NCBI RefSeq assembly: GCF_963669205.1
Contig: NZ_OY769915.1
Coordinates: forward strand, 5,784,501 to 5,848,500
DNA: 64,000 nt
Direction: 5' to 3'
Source: an uncultured Roseibium sp.
Lineage (GTDB): Bacteria > Pseudomonadota > Alphaproteobacteria > Rhizobiales > Stappiaceae
Below the pieces are notes generated by a model, which was not told where the DNA came from, ran no database searches, and saw only the letters and a list, made by a program, of their open reading frames with translations. Below are positions 1 through 7,777 of this stretch, in pieces; the first letter of the stretch is position 1; each line of letters begins with the position of its first letter. Both the position numbers and the translations under genes were made by a program.

Positions 1-802
1 AAATTAACCAGCTCCATTCAAATGCACTCAATATAGAAATGTCGTTTACCGCGGTATCGTATGTAGTCAGAACAACTTGGGCGATTTGTAGGTTTTGATA
101 CCTGCCTGCTCGATTGGGGCCTCTGTGAACTAAAACTGACAGCTCGGGGGCGAACTTAAAAATCTCTCTTCGCCAATTTGAAATCAGACTAGTGGGACAT
201 AAAATTAGAGCCGGCGCGTCGTTCGTTGGAGGACTTAGCAAGAGCAAAGAAATAATCTGAATTGTTTTGCCAAGACCCATTTCGTCAGCCAAAATCAAAC
301 CGCCTGTATGACTCAGCGTACTGTGCATCCAAGCAACTCCAGCAGCTTGGTAGGGAAACAAAGAGGCAACTAAACCAGAAATAGAGCCCGGTTTGGTGAA
401 ACGAGTCGCCTGAAGCTTTGCAGGCGTCAATACATCGTCGTCAAGTTCAATTTCGATTAGATTTTGGCTCAGTCTCTTGAGTGCCAGTACATCCGGAAAA
501 GACAGTTTTTGAAGATCAAATTCTGTAAAAGTGCTGGAAATTGCATCTACAATGTCATTAGGAAGAGGTCTGATTGTATCTTCGTCGATATACCAGTTAT
601 GATTTAAAGAAAGAGCTTCACCGTAGCGAAAATCTCCTTTTATTTTGCGTCGGCCAAAAAGTTTGGCTCTATATCCGTCTTGGTTTTTTTCGATGACAAT
701 GACAGGGTCACCTAGCCGTTCAGACACACGGTAGCCGTCAAGTCTTTGCGCCCGAACATATTTAAATTCGCGCGGAAGTGTCGACAGCTCAGAGTTTTTC
801 AC
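1..802 (-). CDS. SNF2-family helicase, N-terminal part (runs off left edge)
   Basis: The minus-strand reading frame has no stop from a GTG at 800-802 to position 1, so about 267 N-terminal residues are visible. A SNF2/SWI2 Walker A motif, LADEMGLGKT, lies at about residues 171-180 and is followed by a typical helicase segment ending TTYD. The first 140 residues are a family-specific extension. I chose the GTG because GGAG sits nine bases upstream; it overlaps the end of the HNH gene by 14 bases, so translation is probably coupled. SNF2 proteins move along double-stranded DNA using ATP. As last gene of the methyltransferase-Vsr-GHKL-HNH operon it probably supplies the motor of a restriction system. 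The helicase C-terminal lobe lies outside the window. Confidence 0.85.
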   Translation of the reverse strand, partial: MKNSELSTLPREFKYVRAQRLDGYRVSERLGDPVIVIEKNQDGYRAKLFGRRKIKGDFRYGEALSLNHNWYIDEDTIRPLPNDIVDAISSTFTEFDLQKLSFPDVLALKRLSQNLIEIELDDDVLTPAKLQATRFTKPGSISGLVASLFPYQAAGVAWMHSTLSHTGGLILADEMGLGKTIQIISLLLLSPPTNDAPALILCPTSLISNWRREIFKFAPELSVLVHRGPNRAGRYQNLQIAQVVLTTYDTAVNDISILSAFEWSWLI

Positions 803-1619
803 TTTCTATCATCTCCATCACTTCGCTTGGCTCGTACGGAACAGGGCGCCGATTGTGTACGACACGATGACAGTTGGGGCAGAGGGGGACTAAATCGGTT
901 GATGGGTCATATGCTCGTGGAGTGCCGAGAGAAGATAGAGGAACAAGGTGATGTACCTCCAGTATTTGCCCCGCTGAACCGTAAATATTTTTTGGGTCAG
1001 TTCTACAGATTACACAACTTGACCCGTGTATACGAAGTGCCAGTAGTCTATTTCTCGGGTTTCTCTCTCGCTTTCGCACAATTGCCAAGGATATGTCACC
1101 TTCTATCGCACTTGCTTCGTGTTCAGGAAGAGCAGGCATAACTTCAGAGTAACCTATCAGTTCGGCGAAAGCAGCCAAAATTGGGACAACGATTTCTTCA
1201 CAGGTCTGAACGATTTCATGATCATCCATCAGACCATCGATTCCTTTTTTTTCGGCGAAGATATGGAAATCCCGTCCTTCTACAACCCAGTCATCGCGAT
1301 TCATGTTGCCTGGAAATTCAACTTTGACTTCTTTTGAAATACTTGACGTTAAGGCGCGAGCTAATTTGACTGCCTCTACATCTGCTTGCCTAATTTGCTT
1401 TATGATCTTGCCTGCAGAAGGACCAAACTTCAGTTCGACCCGGTGTCGGCGCAAACCTGACGGACCAAGCGTAACAACCGGCCCACGACTCCTCGTTAAA
1501 TCCGAAAACCAAATCTCAAGTGAATTTCTAAACCCAGATCTATCTGAGCGCAGGCTTACATCGGCACCGGTACCCGCCTCCAGCGCGACGCGAACAAGTT
1601 CTGATTTCTGGTCAATCAT
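789..1619 (-). CDS. HNH endonuclease of the dcm-vsr-GHKL operon
   Basis: This 276-aa protein ends in an HNH nuclease domain. A CxxC pair is at about residues 202-205, the core EVHHLVPLS at 221-229, and a second zinc pair with the final histidine in LVPLCPNCHRVVH at 243-255. The first 170 residues have no domain I recognise and may hold target recognition or partner contacts. The start ATG overlaps the stop of the GHKL gene in an ATGATTGA junction, which implies translational coupling; an upstream in-frame alternative start at 1649 would add ten residues. HNH enzymes nick or cut DNA with one metal ion, so this is the likely cleaving subunit of the system. Confidence 0.82.
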   Translation of the reverse strand: MIDQKSELVRVALEAGTGADVSLRSDRSGFRNSLEIWFSDLTRSRGPVVTLGPSGLRRHRVELKFGPSAGKIIKQIRQADVEAVKLARALTSSISKEVKVEFPGNMNRDDWVVEGRDFHIFAEKKGIDGLMDDHEIVQTCEEIVVPILAAFAELIGYSEVMPALPEHEASAIEGDISLAIVRKRERNPRNRLLALRIHGSSCVICRTDPKNIYGSAGQILEVHHLVPLSSLGTPRAYDPSTDLVPLCPNCHRVVHNRRPVPYEPSEVMEMIESEKL

Positions 1620-3255
1620 CAGTATCTTCGGGCAAACCTTCCAGTTCACGTTCAGATGGAAGACTCACATCCTTTAATAGGCGCTTCAAGTTGACCGCCA
1701 CATCATCGCGAATATCCTCAAAAACTGCATCTAATTCTGGATTCTTGTGATCTAATTCCGCTGTTGCGAGTGCCCAGAGCAGAAGGTCCATTCCCTCGAC
1801 TGAATATCCTGCATTTGCTGCTCGAAGGTAGATTTTCTGGTAAAAATCATGGTGTTTGTTTATTCGAACTGCAGCGACGTGGTCTTCATCGGTTGCACTT
1901 CTCAATGCAGGCTCCCAAAGACCTCCTGAGTGCATGTCTTCTACAGCTTCAATGTGGACACTATCTGGACTGACATCATTTTGGACTGGTGCCTTTAGCT
2001 TAATTTTGGGTCCAAACCTATTAGAGATAACAGCCGTATTGTTTTGAGCCTGTGCGGAGACAACGGAAGGCTTTTTCACGTTCGGGTTTTTTTCGACGCT
2101 TTTGTTTGAGCTCGTGTGATCTATGCCTCGTTTTGCGGCACTCTTTCTTGTAAGCCTACGATTCTTAGCATCAGCCTCACGCCGCACGGGTCCTATGACT
2201 TGTTTGACGCGTGTCTCGAGTGCGGGGTCAAGCAGGATACGCGACTTTTTGACGTCCACCATAAATGCTTCATCAAGCTCGTGGGTAAAGTCGAGCTCAA
2301 TGCGTAGCAGCGACATGTGGGGCTCCATGGCACCCCAACCTTGAATTCCTAACCAACCTCCGGTTTGAATAAGCCTATTTTCACGAAAAACGTAGAACCC
2401 TTGCCCCTTATTCGAGTGGCGGATAACTTTCTTCTGTTCCTCGGTGCAATCGTTGCTGTGCGGCAAAATCCAAGCCTTTAAGGTGGCTTGTTCTACGGTT
2501 CCATCTTCTAGAATACACTCAAGCACACTCTGGTTCGGGCCCAGTACCTGGTCGGATCCCTCAGGGTAAAATGGATTCCAACCCACCAGGCGAGTTCCGT
2601 TCACGAAAATTGAAACGTTCGAAGTTCTGTTGTCGGCTGTGTCTAAAAACCTGTGATGCACGAGCTCCAGATGAGTCGCCAGATTTTCGGTGACACGTTT
2701 GACTGCGGCCTTTTCTTTCGCTCCTCCGGGTTCGTCATAGTGTTTTTGAAGTAGTCGATCACAACGAGACCAAATAACCAAAGTACCTTTTGGTCCACAA
2801 AATTCCTCAAATGCCTCAAATTCATCAGAAGTGACATCTTCTCGAAGCATATCCCAAGAATTAGTATCACTAACGTGATCCAAGTCCCAAGTTAATTTAG
2901 CCAATTTGTCTTCTGGATTGCTCTTCGAGAGCACTGTGAATCTTAAACACACTGAGCTTGATGCGGTCTTAAGGCCTAGGCCGAATTTCCCAAGACTTGC
3001 TAAGTTTTCTCTCGCCTTAGCTCCATAGCGCATAGCGTCATAAAGTTGCTCGAAGTCCATTCCGTCGCCATCATCGCCGAAATAGACGAACTTCCTACCT
3101 TCTGGTGTGAGTACAACCTCGATAGTTATGGTGGAGGCATTTGCAGCAATCGAATTGTCGACAATATCCGCTGCTGCTGTATTGAAGTTGTAACCAGTGT
3201 CTCGAAGGCCGTGGATTAGTCGAGGGGCGTCGGGAGGATTGTTTAAGCTAACCAT
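1612..3255 (-). CDS. MutL/MORC-like GHKL ATPase of a restriction-modification operon
   Basis: The N-terminal domain is a GHKL (Hsp90/MutL/histidine-kinase type) ATPase. The N-box reads ADIVDNSIAANA with the metal-binding Asn at residue 34, the G1 box is DDGDGMD at 61-67, and the G2 box is GKFGLGLKT at about 89-97. The catalytic Glu position of MutL is Asp here. Residues beyond about 380 form a low-complexity linker and a C-terminal domain I do not recognise. The preferred start is the ATG at 3255, with GGAAC upstream; a TTG four codons earlier is open. Iyer, Abhiman and Aravind (2008) described GHKL proteins of this kind in R-M operons as relatives of eukaryotic MORC ATPases. They are thought to be ATP-driven clamps that couple recognition to nuclease action. 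Confidence 0.85.
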   Translation of the reverse strand: MVSLNNPPDAPRLIHGLRDTGYNFNTAAADIVDNSIAANASTITIEVVLTPEGRKFVYFGDDGDGMDFEQLYDAMRYGAKARENLASLGKFGLGLKTASSSVCLRFTVLSKSNPEDKLAKLTWDLDHVSDTNSWDMLREDVTSDEFEAFEEFCGPKGTLVIWSRCDRLLQKHYDEPGGAKEKAAVKRVTENLATHLELVHHRFLDTADNRTSNVSIFVNGTRLVGWNPFYPEGSDQVLGPNQSVLECILEDGTVEQATLKAWILPHSNDCTEEQKKVIRHSNKGQGFYVFRENRLIQTGGWLGIQGWGAMEPHMSLLRIELDFTHELDEAFMVDVKKSRILLDPALETRVKQVIGPVRREADAKNRRLTRKSAAKRGIDHTSSNKSVEKNPNVKKPSVVSAQAQNNTAVISNRFGPKIKLKAPVQNDVSPDSVHIEAVEDMHSGGLWEPALRSATDEDHVAAVRINKHHDFYQKIYLRAANAGYSVEGMDLLLWALATAELDHKNPELDAVFEDIRDDVAVNLKRLLKDVSLPSERELEGLPEDTDD

Positions 3256-3280
3256 TGTGCGTTCCAAAATTCTGTATATT

Positions 3281-3296
3281 TGTGCAAGTTAGCACA
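3281..3296. promoter_or_regulatory. Inverted repeat TGTGC-N6-GCACA between vsr and the GHKL gene
   Basis: A perfect 5-bp inverted repeat with a 6-base centre lies in the only real gap (82 bases) of the minus-strand operon. It could be an operator or a weak hairpin that sets the ratio of methyltransferase/Vsr to the nuclease genes. No promoter boxes are convincing. Confidence 0.25.
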
Positions 3297-3337
3297 TGCA
3301 ACCAGAACGATAATGACTTTAATCAATCATTGATCTG

Positions 3338-3808
3338 CTATGCAACAGCCGCAATGTCAATTTCAGGAGCAGCGCTTTCGAGCCATTTACAAAGTGAATC
3401 AAGCACCTCCGAATGAGGGGCCCGCCCTGATCCCTTAAGAGCGCACTCCCATATGGTAGCAACACGCCAACCCTCCTCCCGAAGGATACGAATGTTTCTG
3501 AGGTCTCTAGAACGATTAGCCTCAAGTTTTGAGCGCCAGAAGCTCTCCCTTGTTCGAGGCCACTTGAACAAATGACATTTGTGAAGATGCCAAAAGCAGC
3601 CGTTTACAAAAACAACGGCACTATATTTTCTAAGTGTTATATCCGGACATCCAGAAATCCTCTTATCATGCAGTCGAAACCGATAACCTCGTGCATGTAG
3701 CCCCCGCCTAACAATAAGTTCTGGCTTGGTATTGATGCCTTTAATCGCAGCCATGTTTCGACTGCGAGCGAGGTCCACAACGTTTTCACGCGATTTTTCG
3801 TGAGGCAT
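3338..3808 (-). CDS. vsr: Very short patch repair endonuclease Vsr
   Basis: The 156-aa protein matches Vsr in length and motifs: the catalytic Asp in CPDITLRKY at about residue 56, the aromatic/zinc segment NGCFWHLHKCH at about 69-79, and the usual RSRNMAAIKG start. Vsr nicks 5' to the T of T:G mismatches that arise when 5-methylcytosine deaminates at the cognate methylation site. It is the second gene of the operon; its ATG lies inside the end of the dcm-like gene (23-base overlap), as with dcm-vsr in enterobacteria. Vsr beside a Dcm-like enzyme supports CCWGG-type methylation. In MORC/MutL-associated systems a Vsr-fold protein may instead serve as a restriction nuclease; the sequence alone does not decide this. 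Confidence 0.93.
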   Translation of the reverse strand: MPHEKSRENVVDLARSRNMAAIKGINTKPELIVRRGLHARGYRFRLHDKRISGCPDITLRKYSAVVFVNGCFWHLHKCHLFKWPRTRESFWRSKLEANRSRDLRNIRILREEGWRVATIWECALKGSGRAPHSEVLDSLCKWLESAAPEIDIAAVA

Positions 3809-5015
3809 GGATGTTCACATGTTCTGGATGCACTATGTGTTCATGCATGAGTCTTGCAACTTCGGAAAAAACCGGGACAGCAACAGAATTTCCAAACTGT
3901 TTGTAGGCCTGAGTGTCAGATACTGGAATTTTGAAACTATCGTCAAACCCCATCAATCGTGCACACTCGCGGGGAGTAAGCCTACGGGGATTATTTCCTT
4001 TTCCCCGCGATACCAAGATCTCTGATCCATCTTTATAATACCTGGCCGACAACGTACGCGCGATGCATCCATCTTCAACTAGTCCGAATCCAAAACCATT
4101 ACCCTTAGCCCGATGCTTTTCTGCGTAAGCTTGAAGGTAATTCCAAAGTTTATTTGAGAGCGTATATTTTTCACTCACAATAGCGTCTGCACCGATAGTA
4201 TAGTGTTTCTCAGGGCGCTCTGTACCGTTCTCTGGGTGAAGAATATGGCGCATAAGCTTCTCACCACGACTTGGCAGGACGACGTCATCAAAGCTAAATT
4301 CGACCTGTTTTCGAAAGCCTACAATGACAATTCGCTCTCTATGTTGGGGCAAAAAGTGCGCGGCATCGATCACACGAGGTTCTGGCACAAAATACCCTAA
4401 ATCGTCACGAAGCTTGCGCATTATGATCTCAAATGTTTTTCCTCCATCGTGACTCTTAAGGTTCTTTACGTTTTCTAAAAGGAACGCCCTTGGCTTATGA
4501 TTTTTCAAGATACGCAATACGTCAAAAAAAAGCGTACCTTGTGTTTCATCCAGAAAACCATGAGCTCGTCCCAGCGAATTTTTTTTTGACACTCCAGCGA
4601 TGGAGAATGGTTGGCAGGGAAATCCAGCGACCAAAACATCATGATCTGGAATCTCGTCGAGATCTACATCGCGGATATCTCCAACAACTGGTCTGTTGTC
4701 ACGGAAATTGGCATGATAAGTCTGTTGGGCAAAGCGGTCCCACTCGGATGTGAAGACACAACGTCCGCCAATCGACTCCATTGCTTTTCTCAATCCTCCA
4801 ATCCCGGCAAAGAGATCGATAAAACGGAATTCAGAGAGAGCTTTCGAAGATTGCCCGCTTTGTAACTGAATTTTCAGGAGCTTTAGAACACTCTCACGAG
4901 GACGTTCATCTCCCCTTTTCCAACGATAAACATGTCCTTCGGAGTAACCAAGCGCCTCTGCGGCCTCAGCTGCTGACCAACCAATTCGCTGAAGCATCAT
5001 CGCAAATTCAGTCAT
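3786..5015 (-). CDS. DNA (cytosine-5) methyltransferase, Dcm-like
   Basis: The first 50 residues form a helix-turn-helix domain (WSAAEAAEALGYSEGHVYRW). The rest is a full C5-methyltransferase: SAM motif FIDLFAGIGG at 65-74, catalytic Cys in GFPCQPFS at about 134, ENVKNL, QHRERI, and motif X near the end (QFGNSVAVPV). The target-recognition stretch (NGFGFGLVEDG followed by RTLSARYYKDG) strongly resembles E. coli Dcm, which methylates the second C of CCWGG, so the same specificity is inferred. It is the first gene of the minus-strand operon and overlaps vsr. The N-terminal HTH could let it repress its own promoter, as some R-M methyltransferases do. AAGGG lies upstream of the ATG. Confidence 0.93.
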   Translation of the reverse strand: MTEFAMMLQRIGWSAAEAAEALGYSEGHVYRWKRGDERPRESVLKLLKIQLQSGQSSKALSEFRFIDLFAGIGGLRKAMESIGGRCVFTSEWDRFAQQTYHANFRDNRPVVGDIRDVDLDEIPDHDVLVAGFPCQPFSIAGVSKKNSLGRAHGFLDETQGTLFFDVLRILKNHKPRAFLLENVKNLKSHDGGKTFEIIMRKLRDDLGYFVPEPRVIDAAHFLPQHRERIVIVGFRKQVEFSFDDVVLPSRGEKLMRHILHPENGTERPEKHYTIGADAIVSEKYTLSNKLWNYLQAYAEKHRAKGNGFGFGLVEDGCIARTLSARYYKDGSEILVSRGKGNNPRRLTPRECARLMGFDDSFKIPVSDTQAYKQFGNSVAVPVFSEVARLMHEHIVHPEHVNIHASRKIA

Positions 5016-5076
5016 TTCATCACCCTTGAAGATAGAATCTGGGAATCATTCTGACTTTATGGCGTAAAAGTTACCT

Positions 5077-5379
5077 GTGTGTAAGAACGTAAAAGGAACA
5101 AAGCTGTGGAGTAATGAGATTGTGTTATTCGTGCCGAAAAGGCCAGTAGTTGTTCAGCTACTCGACAAGAAAATATTGCTGGGAGCGTTCATTGCCGTTT
5201 TTGGTCTCCTGACTGCTGGCGCACTGCTTTCCCGAATCTTAAGCAACAACAGGCAAGTCCAAAGTTTTTTCGAGAGACTTTCGCTCCTCGTCATGATCGT
5301 CGCTGGGATTTACATCTTTCTGGACACTGCAACTGACATATATTGCCTAGGACCCAAAGCGGCGATGTTGATCATTTGA
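5077..5379 (+). CDS. Small membrane protein, intact copy of a duplicated gene
   Basis: An open frame of about 100 codons with two predicted membrane segments (near residues 34-53, ILLGAFIAVFGLLTAGALLS, and 68-90) separated by a short basic loop. It starts 61 bases from the divergent dcm-like gene. The start is uncertain: GTG at 5077 is the longest option and GTG at 5131 is also open. The stop TGA overlaps the ATG of the next gene by one base, suggesting coupling to the nuclease-like protein. Bases 5181-5335 recur about 4.5 kb downstream as a frameshifted copy (9653-9802), which supports this having been a real gene. No known family was recognised. Confidence 0.5.
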   Translation: MCKNVKGTKLWSNEIVLFVPKRPVVVQLLDKKILLGAFIAVFGLLTAGALLSRILSNNRQVQSFFERLSLLVMIVAGIYIFLDTATDIYCLGPKAAMLII

Positions 5380-5879
5380 TGGATAAAAAGTTCAGCAAAC
5401 AATTCGAGAAATCTAGTCGTCGCGAGGAATACGCCGAGTACGTTTTCCTAGGTTCACTTGTACAAGAGGCATGGAAACGAGATGTCGACCTGACGATCCT
5501 ACGCAGTCAAACAGATGCAGACGGTTATGACGTTGTACTGGAGACCGATGAGGTTACCCGCCACATTCAGCTGAAGACTAGTGGAAAAGATGCTCAAACA
5601 AAACGACAGAAGTTGAGCCTCAAGCTCAGTCGGCGACCTTCTGGATGCGTCGTGTGGATCATATTAGATCCGGAGACACTCGAAGTAAGTCACTTTCTTT
5701 GGTATGGAGGAATGCCTGGCCAACCGCTGCCAGACTTGGGGACTAAGATCGCAAAACACAACAAGGCCAACGCACAGGGTGTCAAGGCTGAGCGGCCAAA
5801 TCATCGAGAACTACCTCGAAGTCAGTTTACAAAGCTGCAAACAGTAGCTGCGCTCTTCGACGTGCTGTTTGGTGATTGA
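5379..5879 (+). CDS. PD-(D/E)XK-like protein (DUF4365-like)
   Basis: A 166-aa protein starting at an ATG fused to the previous stop (TGATG). The segment GYDVVLE at about residues 49-55 followed by RHIQLKTS at 61-68 gives the D...QxK signature of PD-(D/E)XK-fold nucleases of the DUF4365 type, with Asp51, Gln64 and Lys66 as candidate metal/catalytic residues. The C-terminal third is basic. Such proteins are frequent in mobile and defence islands, usually without a proven target. Coupling to the small membrane protein suggests a two-component unit. An upstream non-ATG extension at 5343 is less likely because it would overlap the membrane gene. Confidence 0.6.
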   Translation: MDKKFSKQFEKSSRREEYAEYVFLGSLVQEAWKRDVDLTILRSQTDADGYDVVLETDEVTRHIQLKTSGKDAQTKRQKLSLKLSRRPSGCVVWIILDPETLEVSHFLWYGGMPGQPLPDLGTKIAKHNKANAQGVKAERPNHRELPRSQFTKLQTVAALFDVLFGD

Positions 5880-5906
5880 TCTGACTGTCGCTGAAGGAAG
5901 GAAGCG

Positions 5907-6356
5907 ATGCTACTCTGGACCCTAAGAGAGATTCATTTTCTGATTATTTCTTTCGTGATTGCCACAGCCAACACTGGGTACGTTCAAGCGCAATCAGCTG
6001 GCGAGTACAGTATCTGCTCCGGCCCTAACAGAGCGAAAAGGAAAGCTACGTGCCTGGTCGATGGCGATACCGGGTGGGAGCAAGGGAAGAAGTGGCGTCT
6101 CGAAAGCGTAGACACACCTGAATACAAGCAACATGCTGAATGTGCAGCGGAAGTTGAGTATGCAAGGATTGTCACTCTTCGAGTGTTGGAGTTAATGCGC
6201 ACTGGATATGAGGTTGAGTGGACCGGCAAAAAGGGCAAATTAGATCGGCATCTGGTGCGAATAAAAGTTTCTGGTGGAAAGGATCTCGGCGAGATACTTT
6301 TGTCTGAAGGGCTTGCTCAGAGATGGCCGAATGACACCAATCCGTGGTGCGAATGA
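5907..6356 (+). CDS. Secreted thermonuclease-like (SNase) protein
   Basis: The 149-aa protein begins with a hydrophobic signal-like segment (about residues 9-28, cleavage plausible after VQA) and continues as a staphylococcal-nuclease fold. Key residues are in place: Asp52/Asp54 in VDGDT, Arg64, Asp69 and Glu72 in RLESVDTPE, and Arg114 in GKLDRHL. The ending DLGEILLSEGLAQRW is typical of the family. Thermonucleases are calcium-dependent phosphodiesterases acting on DNA and RNA, here probably in the periplasm or outside the cell. A strong Shine-Dalgarno (GAAGGAAGG) precedes the ATG, 27 bases after the previous gene. Conserved cysteines (37, 49, 79, 148) could form disulphides, in line with export. 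Confidence 0.8.
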   Translation: MLLWTLREIHFLIISFVIATANTGYVQAQSAGEYSICSGPNRAKRKATCLVDGDTGWEQGKKWRLESVDTPEYKQHAECAAEVEYARIVTLRVLELMRTGYEVEWTGKKGKLDRHLVRIKVSGGKDLGEILLSEGLAQRWPNDTNPWCE

Positions 6357-6940
6357 ATATCGTGCTCTTTCCTTCCAGAACAAGAAAATTTTTGAAGGTT
6401 ATCCTAATCGGTTCTGTCTCCAATTGAAGCTGTTTCTCCTTTTTTTCAAGTAAGCTTCGCGCATCTAATCATTGAGTTACTTGTCTCGAGCGGCACCTAC
6501 GATTGCTTGTTGCTTGTACTTTAAAGAATGAGGGGCGGGGGTGGGATGCAGACACGCGGAGGATATAGATCCTGAATATACCAACCAATATTTTTCGCCA
6601 GTGGGGTTTGTCAGGTTTATCTGAGCCTGGTAACATCCAAGGTTTCCCGTTTTCCCATAGCCCTCGGCATACTGAAGATTGCATCATCGTTTCAGCTATG
6701 CATTCGAACTAGGTTACTTAGCGAAATCGGACATTTGTTCGGATCAGACAAATTGGCCTAAGCGCATACTCTGGCGTCTTCCGAGACAGCTAAGCGAACA
6801 ACTCAATTTTAGATATAGCTTATGCATCTTGCTCCCGCAAAAGTTTTGCTGCAAACTCAGAAATATTGTTATTGTAGACCGCATAGCCCACAGTAAGGGA
6901 GGAGTAATTGTCAAGCAACAAAAATTCCTGGTCAAGGATA
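6357..6940. other. AT-rich gap in the island, no gene supported
   Basis: About 580 bases between the nuclease and the membrane protein. Short open frames exist on both strands, but none has a ribosome site together with protein-like composition. Promoters for the downstream membrane protein and radical SAM genes may lie here; none is clear enough to mark. Confidence 0.5.
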
Positions 6941-7753
6941 ATGGATGGAGTTGGGAGCAATTTTAAAAGAGATTGGCCATATTTAATTGCCGCTTCTCGG
7001 ATAAATAGCGTTCTTTCCGTTGCCACACTGTTCTCTGTTATCGCAATAATTACAAGACTATCCAACTTGGAGGATCTAGGTGCGAAAGCACTGTATGTTT
7101 TTCTATCCGCTGCAGCTACATACTTACTGGCGATTGCCATCATTAAGTTGAAAGCGCCCGCAATATTGCAAGAGTTTCCAAACTATAGCGATTTCAAAGC
7201 ACAAGAAAATTCCCACAGATGGATCCTCTGGGAGTTTTTTTATGGCATCCAAGCTCTCAAGGCAGGATTTAGATTGTTACCTCAAACAATCTTTAAGAGA
7301 CTTAGCGTGAACGTCAATAGTATTTCTCGATCCGGAATGCCGACAAAAAAAGCATTTGAAAAATTCGCTCGCGAAGAAGAAATTATAGTGCGCAATAAGG
7401 AAAAAAAGGATGAGAAGTATATTATAAAATTATATGAACCCGTGAATTTTGGTCGAGATTTACTTATTGGATTCTCAACACTAGATGAGGAGAAAGTCGA
7501 AAAGAAGTACGTATTGCCTATCCGTGAAGATGATCCTCATCTCGAAGCGAAAAGCAAAGAGTTGTTTTGGATTCTCTTTACGGACGCGGCCAAAGAAAAC
7601 CCGGGAATCCGCAGCGTCGCCTGGTTTCTGGTGAAATTGTCAGGATTTCTTTTAATCTTATCAGTAGTTCTTGCAGTTTATAATGTAGTCTTTGTTGATA
7701 AAGACGAAGTAATAAATAATTGTTGTGTGCATTTAATTGTAACTGATGTTTGA
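6941..7753 (+). CDS. Membrane protein of unknown function (three TM segments)
   Basis: A 270-aa protein with two N-terminal membrane segments (about residues 22-40 and 50-70), a cytosolic central region of roughly 160 residues rich in Lys and Glu, and a C-terminal membrane segment (about 238-258). I start it at the ATG at 6941, with AAGGA just upstream; a TTG at 6908 is open but less likely. The layout of two N-terminal helices plus a soluble domain recalls the 2TM effectors of nucleotide-signalling defence systems, but no motif proves that and no cyclase gene is present. The coding sequence is clearly AT-richer than the core genome. The next gene follows after 24 bases. Confidence 0.65.
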   Translation: MDGVGSNFKRDWPYLIAASRINSVLSVATLFSVIAIITRLSNLEDLGAKALYVFLSAAATYLLAIAIIKLKAPAILQEFPNYSDFKAQENSHRWILWEFFYGIQALKAGFRLLPQTIFKRLSVNVNSISRSGMPTKKAFEKFAREEEIIVRNKEKKDEKYIIKLYEPVNFGRDLLIGFSTLDEEKVEKKYVLPIREDDPHLEAKSKELFWILFTDAAKENPGIRSVAWFLVKLSGFLLILSVVLAVYNVVFVDKDEVINNCCVHLIVTDV

Positions 7754-7777
7754 ATTTTTGCTAAAGAGGGGGTCATT

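Noticed and set aside
6469..6966. Short frames in the gap before the membrane protein
   Set aside because: No ribosome site and no protein-like pattern in either strand.
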